NCBI GenBank assembly: GCA_965653565.1 | Contig: CBFHAI010000020.1 | Location: 1-64,000 of the forward strand | DNA length: 64,000 nt | From: JALCLA01 sp965653565 | GTDB taxonomy: Bacteria > Pseudomonadota > Gammaproteobacteria > Xanthomonadales > Xanthomonadaceae | Reading direction: 5' to 3' | Part shown: piece after piece, positions 24,977 through 32,403 of the stretch | Position numbering within the stretch: the first letter of the stretch is position 1 | How the letters are laid out: every line of letters begins with the position of its first letter | Notes under the pieces: model-generated | Told to the model about the DNA's origin: nothing | Database searches by the model: none | What the model saw: only the letters and a program-made list of their open reading frames with translations | Translations under genes and position numbers: made by a program

Positions 24977-25009
24977 CCCGCGATCATTTGGCTCCGCGGG
25001 GATTTTTTT
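24977..25009 (+). terminator. Terminator-like hairpin with T-run
   Basis: CCCGCG/CGCGGG encloses a 12-nt loop and is followed by GATTTTTTT on the forward strand. No forward gene lies upstream, so its job is unclear; it could stop antisense transcripts. The gap 24788-25043 holds no supported gene. Confidence 0.5.
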
Positions 25010-25043
25010 AGGTCGCTGGAAGTACCTTGGCCGTTATGAGCGC

Positions 25044-25307
25044 CTACCCCTCGGCCGAAAACTCGTACGTCTCGGACGAGATCACCAGGCGCGTGCCGTC
25101 CGGCCGTGTGGTGTGTACCTCGATCGCGCCTTGGAGCTGTGCAATCGGAATGGTGATTGCCACCTTCGCGCCGCGGGCGATCAGGTCACAGACTTCGCGG
25201 GCATGAACTGACTCGTCGGCTCGCAGCAAGACGGCCTGCACCCATGCGTGACCTAACTCCATCGCCTGCGCCACCACTTCAGCCGTTGCGGGTTGCATCG
25301 TGTTCAT
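25044..25307 (-). CDS. Small hypothetical protein
   Basis: An 87-residue protein. The N-terminal half is helical (MELGHAWVQAVLLRADESVH), and the C-terminal half is beta strand (AKVAITIPIAQLQGAIEV). ATG 25307 was chosen because AAGGA lies 7 nt upstream. It is the last gene of the replication operon. No family recognised. Confidence 0.55.
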   Translation of the reverse strand: MNTMQPATAEVVAQAMELGHAWVQAVLLRADESVHAREVCDLIARGAKVAITIPIAQLQGAIEVHTTRPDGTRLVISSETYEFSAEG

Positions 25308-25320
25308 TGGATTCCTTGGG

Positions 25321-26322
25321 TTAGCTGGCACGCTTGAACTGCTGCTGCGGGCGCACGAGGGTCAACGTCTGCCGTGTCGATCGACGCTCTATCTCTGCGG
25401 GCGTCTCGCGCATGACGATGATCTCTAGCAAGGCGAGCGCGCGCGTGAGCATGCGGCGGTCCATCTCGCTGTACTCAACTACTGTTGCCGACGGTTTCAT
25501 GCTGCTGTCCTCACACGGTTGAACGTTGTGCCTCTTACCTATTACGCCGTCGGCAGGGTGATTCGCCGTCCGAGAATGCAGGCTGCGCATGAAGGTTTTC
25601 GCACCACGCAACAACCAATCGCGCAGCATCTTTTCTGCTGCTTTCGTCTGCTGTCGATAGCGATCTGCTTGCATGCCAAGTTGCAGTGCGCGTTCGTCTT
25701 GCGACACATCAAGTCCCGCTCGACGCTTGGCTCGCCGCGATGGAAGCAGGATACGTGTCGCTGCATCTTCGACGGCGATCTGGCTGTAGCCGTGGGACAT
25801 CGCGGCACGCAGCACCACGGGCCAGCGGAACCATTCCTGCAATGCGTACATCCGCATCCAGGCATCGGCGACCACGCTCCACTTGCAGAACGCCATCGCA
25901 CCGAGTGCATCACTGTCCAGCCATCGGCGGGGCGTGACACCAATTCCGGGCGATGTCTTCCAGTGCTCGAACTCGCGCACACGCTCAGGGTTCGTCCCTT
26001 GCCCCTCGGTGAGCGAATGCGTCGACTGCCACGCGCGCACGATGCTCTGAGATTCCGGCGGCAGTTTCGCGATCTCGGATTCCGGCATCGCCTCGTTCGC
26101 CCGCTCAAGGGTTTCCGTCTCGCGTCGGATGCGAAGGTCTGGCACGCATGCGGGAAGGTGCTCACCGGCATTGCCTTCACCGCTGGGATCTCGGCTCCAC
26201 TGGCTCAACGGTCCGAAGCGAGGATTGGCATACCAGGCTTCCCCGTATCCGAACGCGGCAGCGATGTGGCGCGCGGCCAGTTCGATCGTCAGGTCGTAGG
26301 CTTCCTGCTTCGTCGTGCTCAT
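25321..26322 (-). CDS. Hypothetical protein of the replication block
   Basis: A 333-residue mostly helical, basic protein. It has Trp-rich segments (WMRMYALQEWFRWPVVLRAA) and a C-terminal tail, LTLVRPQQQFKRAS. ATG 26322 overlaps the stop of the TubC-like gene (ATGA). The position after primase/helicase genes would suit a replication accessory or late regulator, but there is no motif to support a name. Confidence 0.6.
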   Translation of the reverse strand: MSTTKQEAYDLTIELAARHIAAAFGYGEAWYANPRFGPLSQWSRDPSGEGNAGEHLPACVPDLRIRRETETLERANEAMPESEIAKLPPESQSIVRAWQSTHSLTEGQGTNPERVREFEHWKTSPGIGVTPRRWLDSDALGAMAFCKWSVVADAWMRMYALQEWFRWPVVLRAAMSHGYSQIAVEDAATRILLPSRRAKRRAGLDVSQDERALQLGMQADRYRQQTKAAEKMLRDWLLRGAKTFMRSLHSRTANHPADGVIGKRHNVQPCEDSSMKPSATVVEYSEMDRRMLTRALALLEIIVMRETPAEIERRSTRQTLTLVRPQQQFKRAS

Positions 26323-26630
26323 GGGAGCACCACGGCATGCGGCCAGCGAGACAGGACGTCGGCCACCAGTTCGGCATGGCTGCACGCACCGATCGCCGCG
26401 CAGTGCGTGTTGCTTGGCGTGTCGGATAGCTGGAATCGGACGACGGCGCGTTCGAGCCGGATCGCATCGGGCAGCAGCCGGAGGAGTTCCGGCTTGTGCG
26501 TTTTGATTCGCTGCACCAGCTCGGCCGGGGGCGGGGCGGGTGCGCGCATCTTTAGCCGATCGCCGCGGCGCTCGATCTGGACGTGGTGCCGTTCCAGTTC
26601 GGCCAGCAGATGGTCGACGGCGGCGCTCAT
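26319..26630 (-). CDS. TubC-like N-terminal docking-domain protein
   Basis: A 103-residue protein. Residues 3-52 (VDHLLAELERHHVQIERRGD, then LKMRAPAP and HKPELLRLLP) match the TubC N-terminal docking domain, a small alpha-beta-beta-alpha module. The module is best known from NRPS/PKS docking but is also frequent beside DUF3631 and toprim genes in phages and plasmids. Here it probably mediates a protein contact within the replication complex. ATG 26630 overlaps the DUF3631 stop (ATGA). Confidence 0.7.
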   Translation of the reverse strand: MSAAVDHLLAELERHHVQIERRGDRLKMRAPAPPPAELVQRIKTHKPELLRLLPDAIRLERAVVRFQLSDTPSNTHCAAIGACSHAELVADVLSRWPHAVVLP

Positions 26631-28177
26631 GTTTCGCCCTCCCATTCCTCCAAGGGGGGCGTTCTATCCGTTACACCGTTACAACCCGCGCCACTATTGG
26701 GTTTGCGGGCTTTTTCATCCGTTACACCCGAGGGTGATGTAACGGATAGAAAATCGCTGGAAGCCGCGCCACCATTGGTTTGTAACGATGTAACGGATAC
26801 GCGGGGGGTGTCGGCGGAAAGGTATCGGCCAAAGGCGTCGGCGAACTGGTCGAGCGCGTAACCTTTTCCGACCGCGGAGCCCAGGCGGATCGTATTGGGT
26901 CGAATCCCAAACTCGCCCAGACGGGATGACAACTGCCGCGCCGTCATGGGTCGGCCGCGATTCCACGTCGGCCAGGGCGTCTCTTGATCTTCGACCAGCG
27001 AAGTAAGCAGCGCGGCAGTGAACAGCTTCTCGCGCCCGCCGAAGGCGTCCTTGATGTCCCCTAACAGCTGCGCGCCGATGCTGGGGGCGTCGCCGTCAAG
27101 TCCGTGCAGCACGGCTGCGGACAACCGCGCGAGCTTCGGCCACTCTTCGCCAACGGCTTCGGCGATGGCGAGCAGAGGTTCCCAGCAGTCGTTCGCCCGG
27201 TCGTTCAGTCCTTCCACTGGCGCAGGTCGTGCGCGCCCAACCTTATCGCGGTGATCGTCACTCCAACGGGCTATTCGAGCGCGCAGCTCCTCCCAGGTCG
27301 CCGGATCGGAATGACGAATGTTGTAAACCGATTCGCTGGGAGTCTTGCGCCGCAAGCGCAGTGGAATCGATCGGTCTGAAAGGGTGTCTGCAATCTTTCC
27401 GATGCCGCACAGCGCTTTCGCGCCCCACGTCGAAAACTTCGTCGGCGTATGGTCGTCGCCCGTACAGCGGATGACGAAGGCGGAGTCGCGAGTAAAGCCA
27501 GAATTGAGGATGCCTCGTGCTTCCTCGTGCTCACGCAGGAACGTGTCTACCTCGTCAATGAGAAGTGTTGGCTGCCAAGCTTCGATTGCGCGGAAGAGAG
27601 CGGCCGGGGCGATGTTGGCGACTTGGAGCGGGCGATAGCTCAACTTCCCCAGCGCGGTCAGCAGCACCGATTTGCCGCAGCGCATTTCCGGCGCCGTCAC
27701 GTTGGCGATCGGTGAGATGGTCAGCCGGTCGATCAGCCAGGTGTGTACCGCCCACAAGGCGCTGGCGTACAGCGTCGGCAGATCGGCGATGACGTGCTGC
27801 TGGATCGCGGCGACGATCTCGCGCAACAGCTCTGCACCATTGACCGGATGCGACCAAGGCTCTACGTCGGGGAACATATCGGGATCTGTTCCGTCGGCCG
27901 TAGTCGCGGTGAGCCGGTCGAACTCGACCAGTGAAACCGTCTTCGCTGCCTTCACGTCGCTGCGGATTCTTGCGAAGCGCGCGTAGTCATTGGATCGCAC
28001 TTCCCGCAGCGCGATCAGTACGTCCGGTTCGAACATTGCTCCCGCATCCACCGACAGCAGTGACAGAGCCGTGGCGATGATGTCCGGCGGCGCTGTCGCG
28101 TTGTCGATCGCCTGTTTCAAACTGGCGCTGCCGTACAGCGCCATTGCGTCATTGAAGTCGCTGGGAACCGCGTTCAT
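26627..28177 (-). CDS. DUF3631-domain replicative helicase/primase-type ATPase
   Basis: A 516-residue phage/plasmid replication ATPase. A variant P-loop APEMRCGKS (about 165-173) and Walker B PTLLIDEVDTFL (about 204-215) are visible. The DUF3631 region follows with WGAKALCGIG and TLSDRSIPLRLRRK, then a winged-helix-like PMTARQLSSRLGEFGI. The C-terminal 60 residues are low complexity, with repeated SVTS/GVTD units that encode the iteron-like DNA repeats described separately. The start at ATG 28177 overlaps the toprim stop (ATGA). It presumably unwinds the island origin with the adjacent toprim protein. Confidence 0.85.
   Translation of the reverse strand: MNAVPSDFNDAMALYGSASLKQAIDNATAPPDIIATALSLLSVDAGAMFEPDVLIALREVRSNDYARFARIRSDVKAAKTVSLVEFDRLTATTADGTDPDMFPDVEPWSHPVNGAELLREIVAAIQQHVIADLPTLYASALWAVHTWLIDRLTISPIANVTAPEMRCGKSVLLTALGKLSYRPLQVANIAPAALFRAIEAWQPTLLIDEVDTFLREHEEARGILNSGFTRDSAFVIRCTGDDHTPTKFSTWGAKALCGIGKIADTLSDRSIPLRLRRKTPSESVYNIRHSDPATWEELRARIARWSDDHRDKVGRARPAPVEGLNDRANDCWEPLLAIAEAVGEEWPKLARLSAAVLHGLDGDAPSIGAQLLGDIKDAFGGREKLFTAALLTSLVEDQETPWPTWNRGRPMTARQLSSRLGEFGIRPNTIRLGSAVGKGYALDQFADAFGRYLSADTPRVSVTSLQTNGGAASSDFLSVTSPSGVTDEKARKPNSGAGCNGVTDRTPPLEEWEGET
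26665..26800. repeat. Nested inverted repeats, candidate replication origin
   Basis: Four copies of a TGTAACGGAT unit are arranged symmetrically. The outer pair is TATCCGTTACACCGTTACAA (26665-26684) against TTGTAACGATGTAACGGATA (26780-26799). The inner pair is ATCCGTTACA (26717-26726) against TGTAACGGAT (26738-26747), a perfect inverse. Two spacers also repeat directly (CCGCGCCACTATTGG against CCGCGCCACCATTGG). All lie inside the 3' end of the DUF3631 gene. Confidence 0.7.
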
Positions 28178-29112
28178 GCGGACACCCCGAAGTCCGGCCG
28201 TGCGATCAAGCCACCGATTCGGCGCGCGGCGGCCGTCGCTTTCTCAATGCCTGGGTTCGTGCCGGTTCGGCGCGCCGTCTCCGCGTCGTCGTCCGCGCAG
28301 ACGATGATGCGCACGTTCGGATACTTGGCGCGCAGCGCGATGGCTACGGGCTCCAAGTTACCGGCATCGAAGGCGATGGCCACGGGATGCGCGGTCGCTT
28401 CGTGCAGGCTGGCGCCGGTCGCGTAGCCTTCGGCGATCAGCAGCGTATCGATCACCGAACCGCCAATCGCGAAGTACAGCCCGCGCTTTTTGCCGCCGCG
28501 TAGAAACCGCTTGGAACCGTCGGCGGCGATGGTTTGCACCGACCAGCATTCACCAGCGGCGTCACGCATCGCGATCACCAGTAGATCGCCATGCTGGCGA
28601 ATGCCGTGCGCCCCGACTTTCTTGGCGACAAGGTAGGGGTGATCGGCCTGCGCCTCACCAGCACCCCGCCAGAGCGTCAGGGCGCGCGTCTGTGCGTCAC
28701 GGTGCGCGGTGCGTTGTTCCTCGGCGCGCTTGGCCTTCCCGGCTGCTATGGCGGCGTCGATGGCGGCACGCTCAGCGGGTGTGAGCCGCGTTGCGCCGTC
28801 GTTGCCATCGAGCGGCATGCGCCAACGGCCGGACACATCACCGCGCCAGGTGCCGAACGCGCCGGCCGGGACTGGCGTCGCAAACAACACGTACCATCCG
28901 TTCCGTGTGCGGCCCTTGTCGCCTTCAACATGGCAGCGGTGCAATTCGCCGTCGGCGACAACCGATTCGGAAACGACCAGGCCGCTAGACCGCATCGCAT
29001 CGGTGAACGCGTGGATGATTTCGCTGGTAGAATGCTGGTCGCCAGACTTTGCATTGCTACACCCGGGGCCCGCCTTGCGCGGGCTTCGTCGTTCCTGGGG
29101 GTTAGGCTGCAT
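28174..29112 (-). CDS. Toprim-domain primase-like protein
   Basis: A 312-residue protein. The first 100 residues resemble the P4/plasmid primase N-terminus (HRCHVEGDKGRTRNGWYVLF). The C-terminal half is a toprim domain, with LLIAEGYATGASL supplying the catalytic Glu and IIVCADDDAET the DxD pair. It probably synthesises primers with the DUF3631 ATPase it is coupled to. ATG 29112 has a strong GGGAGG site and overlaps the end of the gene upstream. GC and codon use match the rest of the block. Confidence 0.82.
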   Translation of the reverse strand: MQPNPQERRSPRKAGPGCSNAKSGDQHSTSEIIHAFTDAMRSSGLVVSESVVADGELHRCHVEGDKGRTRNGWYVLFATPVPAGAFGTWRGDVSGRWRMPLDGNDGATRLTPAERAAIDAAIAAGKAKRAEEQRTAHRDAQTRALTLWRGAGEAQADHPYLVAKKVGAHGIRQHGDLLVIAMRDAAGECWSVQTIAADGSKRFLRGGKKRGLYFAIGGSVIDTLLIAEGYATGASLHEATAHPVAIAFDAGNLEPVAIALRAKYPNVRIIVCADDDAETARRTGTNPGIEKATAAARRIGGLIARPDFGVSA

Positions 29113-29359
29113 CGGCAGGCCCTCCCGGCATCGGATAGGTGCCGCGCAGTTCCCTCAGGCTCCGGGCTACCGCATCGGCCTGCACGATCATGTCGTCGAG
29201 CGTGGTGAGTCGGGGCGCGAAGGCTGGCCATGATCGGGTTGCGGTGTGCAGCGCGCCGATGGCGTTGCAGCACTGAGCGATGCGCTCGTGGATGGGGAGG
29301 GAGCGGCCCGCTAGCTGTCGGAGAGCGGCGACCTGGGCGAAATGGTCGGGGCGCTTCAT
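29102..29359 (-). CDS. Small hypothetical protein
   Basis: An 85-residue, mainly helical protein (FAQVAALRQLAGRSLPIHER). ATG 29359 overlaps the AlpA-like gene's stop (ATGA), and its own 3' end contains the ribosome site of the toprim gene. No family recognised. Confidence 0.55.
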   Translation of the reverse strand: MKRPDHFAQVAALRQLAGRSLPIHERIAQCCNAIGALHTATRSWPAFAPRLTTLDDMIVQADAVARSLRELRGTYPMPGGPADAA

Positions 29360-29592
29360 GCGGCGGCCTGCTTGCGGCTGGCCTGCGCGCACGCCAAGCG
29401 CTTCGCAATGAAGTCGTCCTTCTGGCTCCGCGGCAGCAAGTGCCGCTTACCGATGCGGATCGGTACCAGTTCGCCAGAGGCGACGAGTTCGTAGTAGCAG
29501 GTTCGTCCGATGTTCAACGCAGCGAGTGCCTGCGGAACGGTGAGCAAGTCGGGCTCGGACGAGACGATGACCTGCGGTGCTTCCTGATTCAC
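29356..29592 (-). CDS. AlpA/excisionase-family DNA-binding protein
   Basis: A 78-residue MerR-like winged helix of the excisionase/AlpA type: LLTVPQALAALNIGRTCYYE then LVPIRIGKRHLLPRSQKDDF. Such proteins control integrase expression or excision, and the gene heads the replication operon, as in P4-like elements. Which of the two roles applies cannot be read from sequence. Confidence 0.8.
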   Translation of the reverse strand: MNQEAPQVIVSSEPDLLTVPQALAALNIGRTCYYELVASGELVPIRIGKRHLLPRSQKDDFIAKRLACAQASRKQAAA

Positions 29593-29673
29593 GGTGCGTT
29601 TCCCGAATGCCCGCGAATTGGCGCGGGCTTCGGTTAGGCACGATATGCACGAGGACCGGCGTCGTATCGGAAG

Positions 29674-30672
29674 TTATGCAGGTTTCTCGGAACTTCTGAT
29701 TTTTTCGAGTTCGGGTAGCACTTCCTCCGCGAGCCGCTTCCCGATCGTCGCCGCGTCAGGTGACGCCATGTCCGCGCGGCTAAGCATGTCAGCGAGCGCC
29801 GCTCCCACGGTGTACGGGTCGAGCGGAAGGCGGCCGACCCCACCATCGCCGTGCGCTTTTCGCCACAGCGCGGCGATAATCCGAGCGTACGTTCTTCGTG
29901 CGTCGCTTCGAAGCTCTTTCCTCGCTGATTGAGAGGGTTCGTCCTGCAGCCCTTCGAGGAACTCGACGATGGCGCCGGTCCGAACGACAATCACCGCATC
30001 GTCAGGCAAGCCTCCGGCAGGGTAATAGCTGTTGAACTCCCCGTACGGATACTTTTTGCGGTCGTTTCCGTCCTTGCAATACTCGTTGTTGGAGTAGTGT
30101 TCCAGCACCTGCGCATATCTGGTTGGATCGTTAGGGTCAACGAGCAGGGTGCCGTCGAGGCACGTTAGCGTTACGGGCGGGCCTCCGATTTCGGCCTGAA
30201 GTGCGTGCAGGATGTCCAATCGTTCGCCACCGTGCATAGGCAGATCCCAGATGCCCTTAATCGTCGTGAGCTTGTTTTCGTACTCGATCAAGTTGTCCTG
30301 ATCGATGAAGTCACCGCCGTAGGAGAGGAAGAATTTTCCTTGTTCCAACCGGTCGCGATTTGAGTCGAACCATGCGAGTTGTTCCTCGCGCGTGCCAGTT
30401 GAGGGAAACAGGCTCCGAACCTCTTTCGTCTCAGGGGTGAAAAAATCCTCTGCGTAGATGTGAAACCTTGCCTCGTCCTTGTGAACTAGCCGGCCAATAT
30501 TGGCTTGGCCATGGTTAACCAGGTTGATCGACAACCGGAGGTGTTTTGAAAGGGCCAAGCGGTAAATGTCGGCGAGCGTCACCTCCTCGCCGAGCATTGT
30601 TGTCAGATGGTCCGCGGCTTCTTGAAGGCTCAGCCACTGCTTCAGCTTGAACAGTTTGTTCACAGCGCACAC
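29674..30672 (-). CDS. Hypothetical protein with N-terminal HTH-like segment
   Basis: A 332-residue soluble acidic protein. Residues 9-45 (KLKQWLSLQEAADHLTTMLG) look like a DNA-binding or docking helix-turn-helix, and the remainder is mixed alpha/beta with no known motif. GC is lower than in neighbours. It is flanked by gaps of about 80-95 bp, so it is probably its own transcription unit. Homologues occur in prophages and islands as uncharacterised proteins, by my recollection. Confidence 0.6.
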   Translation of the reverse strand: MCAVNKLFKLKQWLSLQEAADHLTTMLGEEVTLADIYRLALSKHLRLSINLVNHGQANIGRLVHKDEARFHIYAEDFFTPETKEVRSLFPSTGTREEQLAWFDSNRDRLEQGKFFLSYGGDFIDQDNLIEYENKLTTIKGIWDLPMHGGERLDILHALQAEIGGPPVTLTCLDGTLLVDPNDPTRYAQVLEHYSNNEYCKDGNDRKKYPYGEFNSYYPAGGLPDDAVIVVRTGAIVEFLEGLQDEPSQSARKELRSDARRTYARIIAALWRKAHGDGGVGRLPLDPYTVGAALADMLSRADMASPDAATIGKRLAEEVLPELEKIRSSEKPA

Positions 30673-30766
30673 CTTTGCGCCCCTTCAAAGAATGCCGCGC
30701 CAGCCGGGGAAGGTGCCCGGTTTTCGGGGATCAGCCTAGGCGCGGCAATAGCAGGTTACTTCGATT

Positions 30767-30979
30767 TCACTTGTCGTGAGTGGATGCCGTTGTCCGCACG
30801 CTGCGCTCGGCTTCAATGCAGGCTTTGAGCGCTGCCGTCTGCCGTTGCAGCATGAAGGCGATGCGAGCAAGGAGAGCGCGCTCCACGATTTCCTCACCCT
30901 GACATTCCGCCATGAGGTCGAGGACGGTTTCGATATCTCGAAGTGTCGTGTCTGTGTTGTCCAGCAGAGCGACGTTCAT
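30767..30979 (-). CDS. Small hypothetical early protein 1
   Basis: A 70-residue helical protein, MNVALLDNTDTTLRDIETVL. ATG 30979 overlaps the stop of the DUF3077-like gene (ATGA). It is the last of six short genes read as one chain from 32327. Confidence 0.6.
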   Translation of the reverse strand: MNVALLDNTDTTLRDIETVLDLMAECQGEEIVERALLARIAFMLQRQTAALKACIEAERSVRTTASTHDK

Positions 30980-31242
30980 GGGATCAACCCCAGCGATTCG
31001 TGCACGGCAATCGCGACCCCAAGCAGCACGCGAACTGCGAACAACTGGTGAGCATCGAAGTCCTCGTTGACGCCAGCATTGCTTAGCATTCCTCGTGCGG
31101 TGTCCAGGCAGGTATGCGCGAGCGTGAGCGCTTCTTTCGGATCGATGCCCGGCGCCACTTGCAACAGGTCGTTTGAGTCCCAACCGACCGGGTGAAACGG
31201 CGTGACTGTCGTTGCAGGCAAAGTGTCGATGGAGTTTTTCAT
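30976..31242 (-). CDS. DUF3077/DUF6124-like small protein
   Basis: An 88-residue protein. LLQVAPGIDPKEALTLAHTC, then LDTARGML and LLGVAIAVHESL, gives the pattern of DUF3077/DUF6124 proteins, small helical proteins of unknown role common in pseudomonads and related genomes. ATG 31242 overlaps the stop of the preceding gene. Confidence 0.65.
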   Translation of the reverse strand: MKNSIDTLPATTVTPFHPVGWDSNDLLQVAPGIDPKEALTLAHTCLDTARGMLSNAGVNEDFDAHQLFAVRVLLGVAIAVHESLGLIP

Positions 31243-31535
31243 GCGGCCCCCTTCGGCGTGCCGTTCGCCGCCGCTTCCTGCGCGACGAGATCGCGCATTT
31301 CGGCGATGAGATCGACTAGCCACCTCGATCGCTTGCGAACTACATCGGCCTGCGTTGCACTTATCGCGTCACGCACGCGTTGGCGATAAAGCACCGGCTC
31401 CTGCGCAGGTTGCAAAGCAGCGCGTTGCCGACGGTGCTCGGACAGGCTCGCGATTGATTTGGGAAGTCGGCCCGGACCCTTGCGCGGAAATGCAGGCGCA
31501 TCTGCGTTTGGCAGGTACAGCACCTTGGCGCTCAT
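31239..31535 (-). CDS. Small hypothetical early protein 3
   Basis: A 98-residue basic protein beginning MSAKVLYLPNADAPAFPRKG. It has an Arg-rich middle and a C-terminal helix (WLVDLIAEMRDLVAQEAAAN). ATG overlaps both its neighbours' boundaries. Could bind nucleic acid; unproven. Confidence 0.6.
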   Translation of the reverse strand: MSAKVLYLPNADAPAFPRKGPGRLPKSIASLSEHRRQRAALQPAQEPVLYRQRVRDAISATQADVVRKRSRWLVDLIAEMRDLVAQEAAANGTPKGAA

Positions 31536-31747
31536 ACGGCACCGCCGGTATCGCGCCGGTCGGCATGCTCGATTGCCGATGCAGCCGCGACAATGAGTTC
31601 CGCTGCAACCGCGAGCGTTTCAGCCTCGCAATGGTTTTCGGAGTCGTCGCATGCCTTTCGCACGACTTCTACTAGCGACGATGCACGCATGAGCATCTGC
31701 TCCGGCGTGAGCGGCTTGGTGTAGGTTCCCGAGTTCGTGCGGTTCAT
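31532..31747 (-). CDS. Small hypothetical early protein 4
   Basis: A 71-residue helical protein (PEQMLMRASSLVEVVRKACD). Similar in length and helical design to its neighbours in the chain, perhaps paralogous to early proteins 5 and 6. Both ends overlap adjacent genes by 4 nt. Confidence 0.6.
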   Translation of the reverse strand: MNRTNSGTYTKPLTPEQMLMRASSLVEVVRKACDDSENHCEAETLAVAAELIVAAASAIEHADRRDTGGAV

Positions 31748-32037
31748 GCGGCACCGCCAGCATCGAGACGGTTAGCTTCTTCCTGCATCGCCATCGCCAG
31801 CTGCAGCAGCGTGTGCGACCCATTGAGCGCGTGTGCGATCGTCAGCCCATCGAGATGCAAAGCGTTCTCGCCGTCGAGGGCTTCGGCGTAGTGCATTGCA
31901 AGCGTCATCGTCGCCAACACCGCGGCTTGTGCATGGCCGGCAAAGCCGCGAAGGATGCCGGCTTCGTCGTCGTGTCGGAAAATTACCGGCAGCCCGTTCG
32001 ATCCGCATTCGATGTGATAGTCGCGATCGGTGTTCAT
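31744..32037 (-). CDS. Small hypothetical early protein 5
   Basis: A 97-residue protein with a short beta N-terminus (DYHIECGSNGLPVIFRHDDE) and a helical remainder (TLLQLAMAMQEEANRLDAGG). Both ends overlap neighbours by 4 nt. Confidence 0.6.
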   Translation of the reverse strand: MNTDRDYHIECGSNGLPVIFRHDDEAGILRGFAGHAQAAVLATMTLAMHYAEALDGENALHLDGLTIAHALNGSHTLLQLAMAMQEEANRLDAGGAA

Positions 32038-32327
32038 GCGGCACGCTCGGCGGCGATCATGTCGCGCAGCTCGTCTATGTAGCCGAGGAAGATATCGCCG
32101 ACGATTGAGAATGTCCGCTTGCGGGTGCCGCAGTTGTCGGAGTTGTTGAGCGACAGCAATTCGGCGAGTGCCGTGGTGCGATCGATGATGGTATCGATCC
32201 GGTCGGCGGGGGCGTCGGACAGTAAGTCCTCGCATCGCGAGGGTTTCATCGCTGTGGCCGGCGCAGTCGCTTTGTCACATGCCGGCGTGGCCGGGGTCTT
32301 GCGCCTTGTTACAATCTTCGTTGCCAT
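32034..32327 (-). CDS. Small hypothetical early protein 6, first of the chain
   Basis: A 97-residue protein: a basic, Thr/Pro-rich N-terminus (MATKIVTRRKTPATPACDKA) and a helical C-terminus (GDIFLGYIDELRDMIAAERA). It heads the six-gene chain. About 75 bp separate it from the integrase stop. No promoter could be read with confidence. Confidence 0.6.
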   Translation of the reverse strand: MATKIVTRRKTPATPACDKATAPATAMKPSRCEDLLSDAPADRIDTIIDRTTALAELLSLNNSDNCGTRKRTFSIVGDIFLGYIDELRDMIAAERAA

Positions 32328-32403
32328 GGTCGCCTGTCTCCTGATACGGGTTGGCGATTGTGGAAGGCGGGGCCGGCTGTTAGCGCAGTCGGTCCCGCCG
32401 CTG

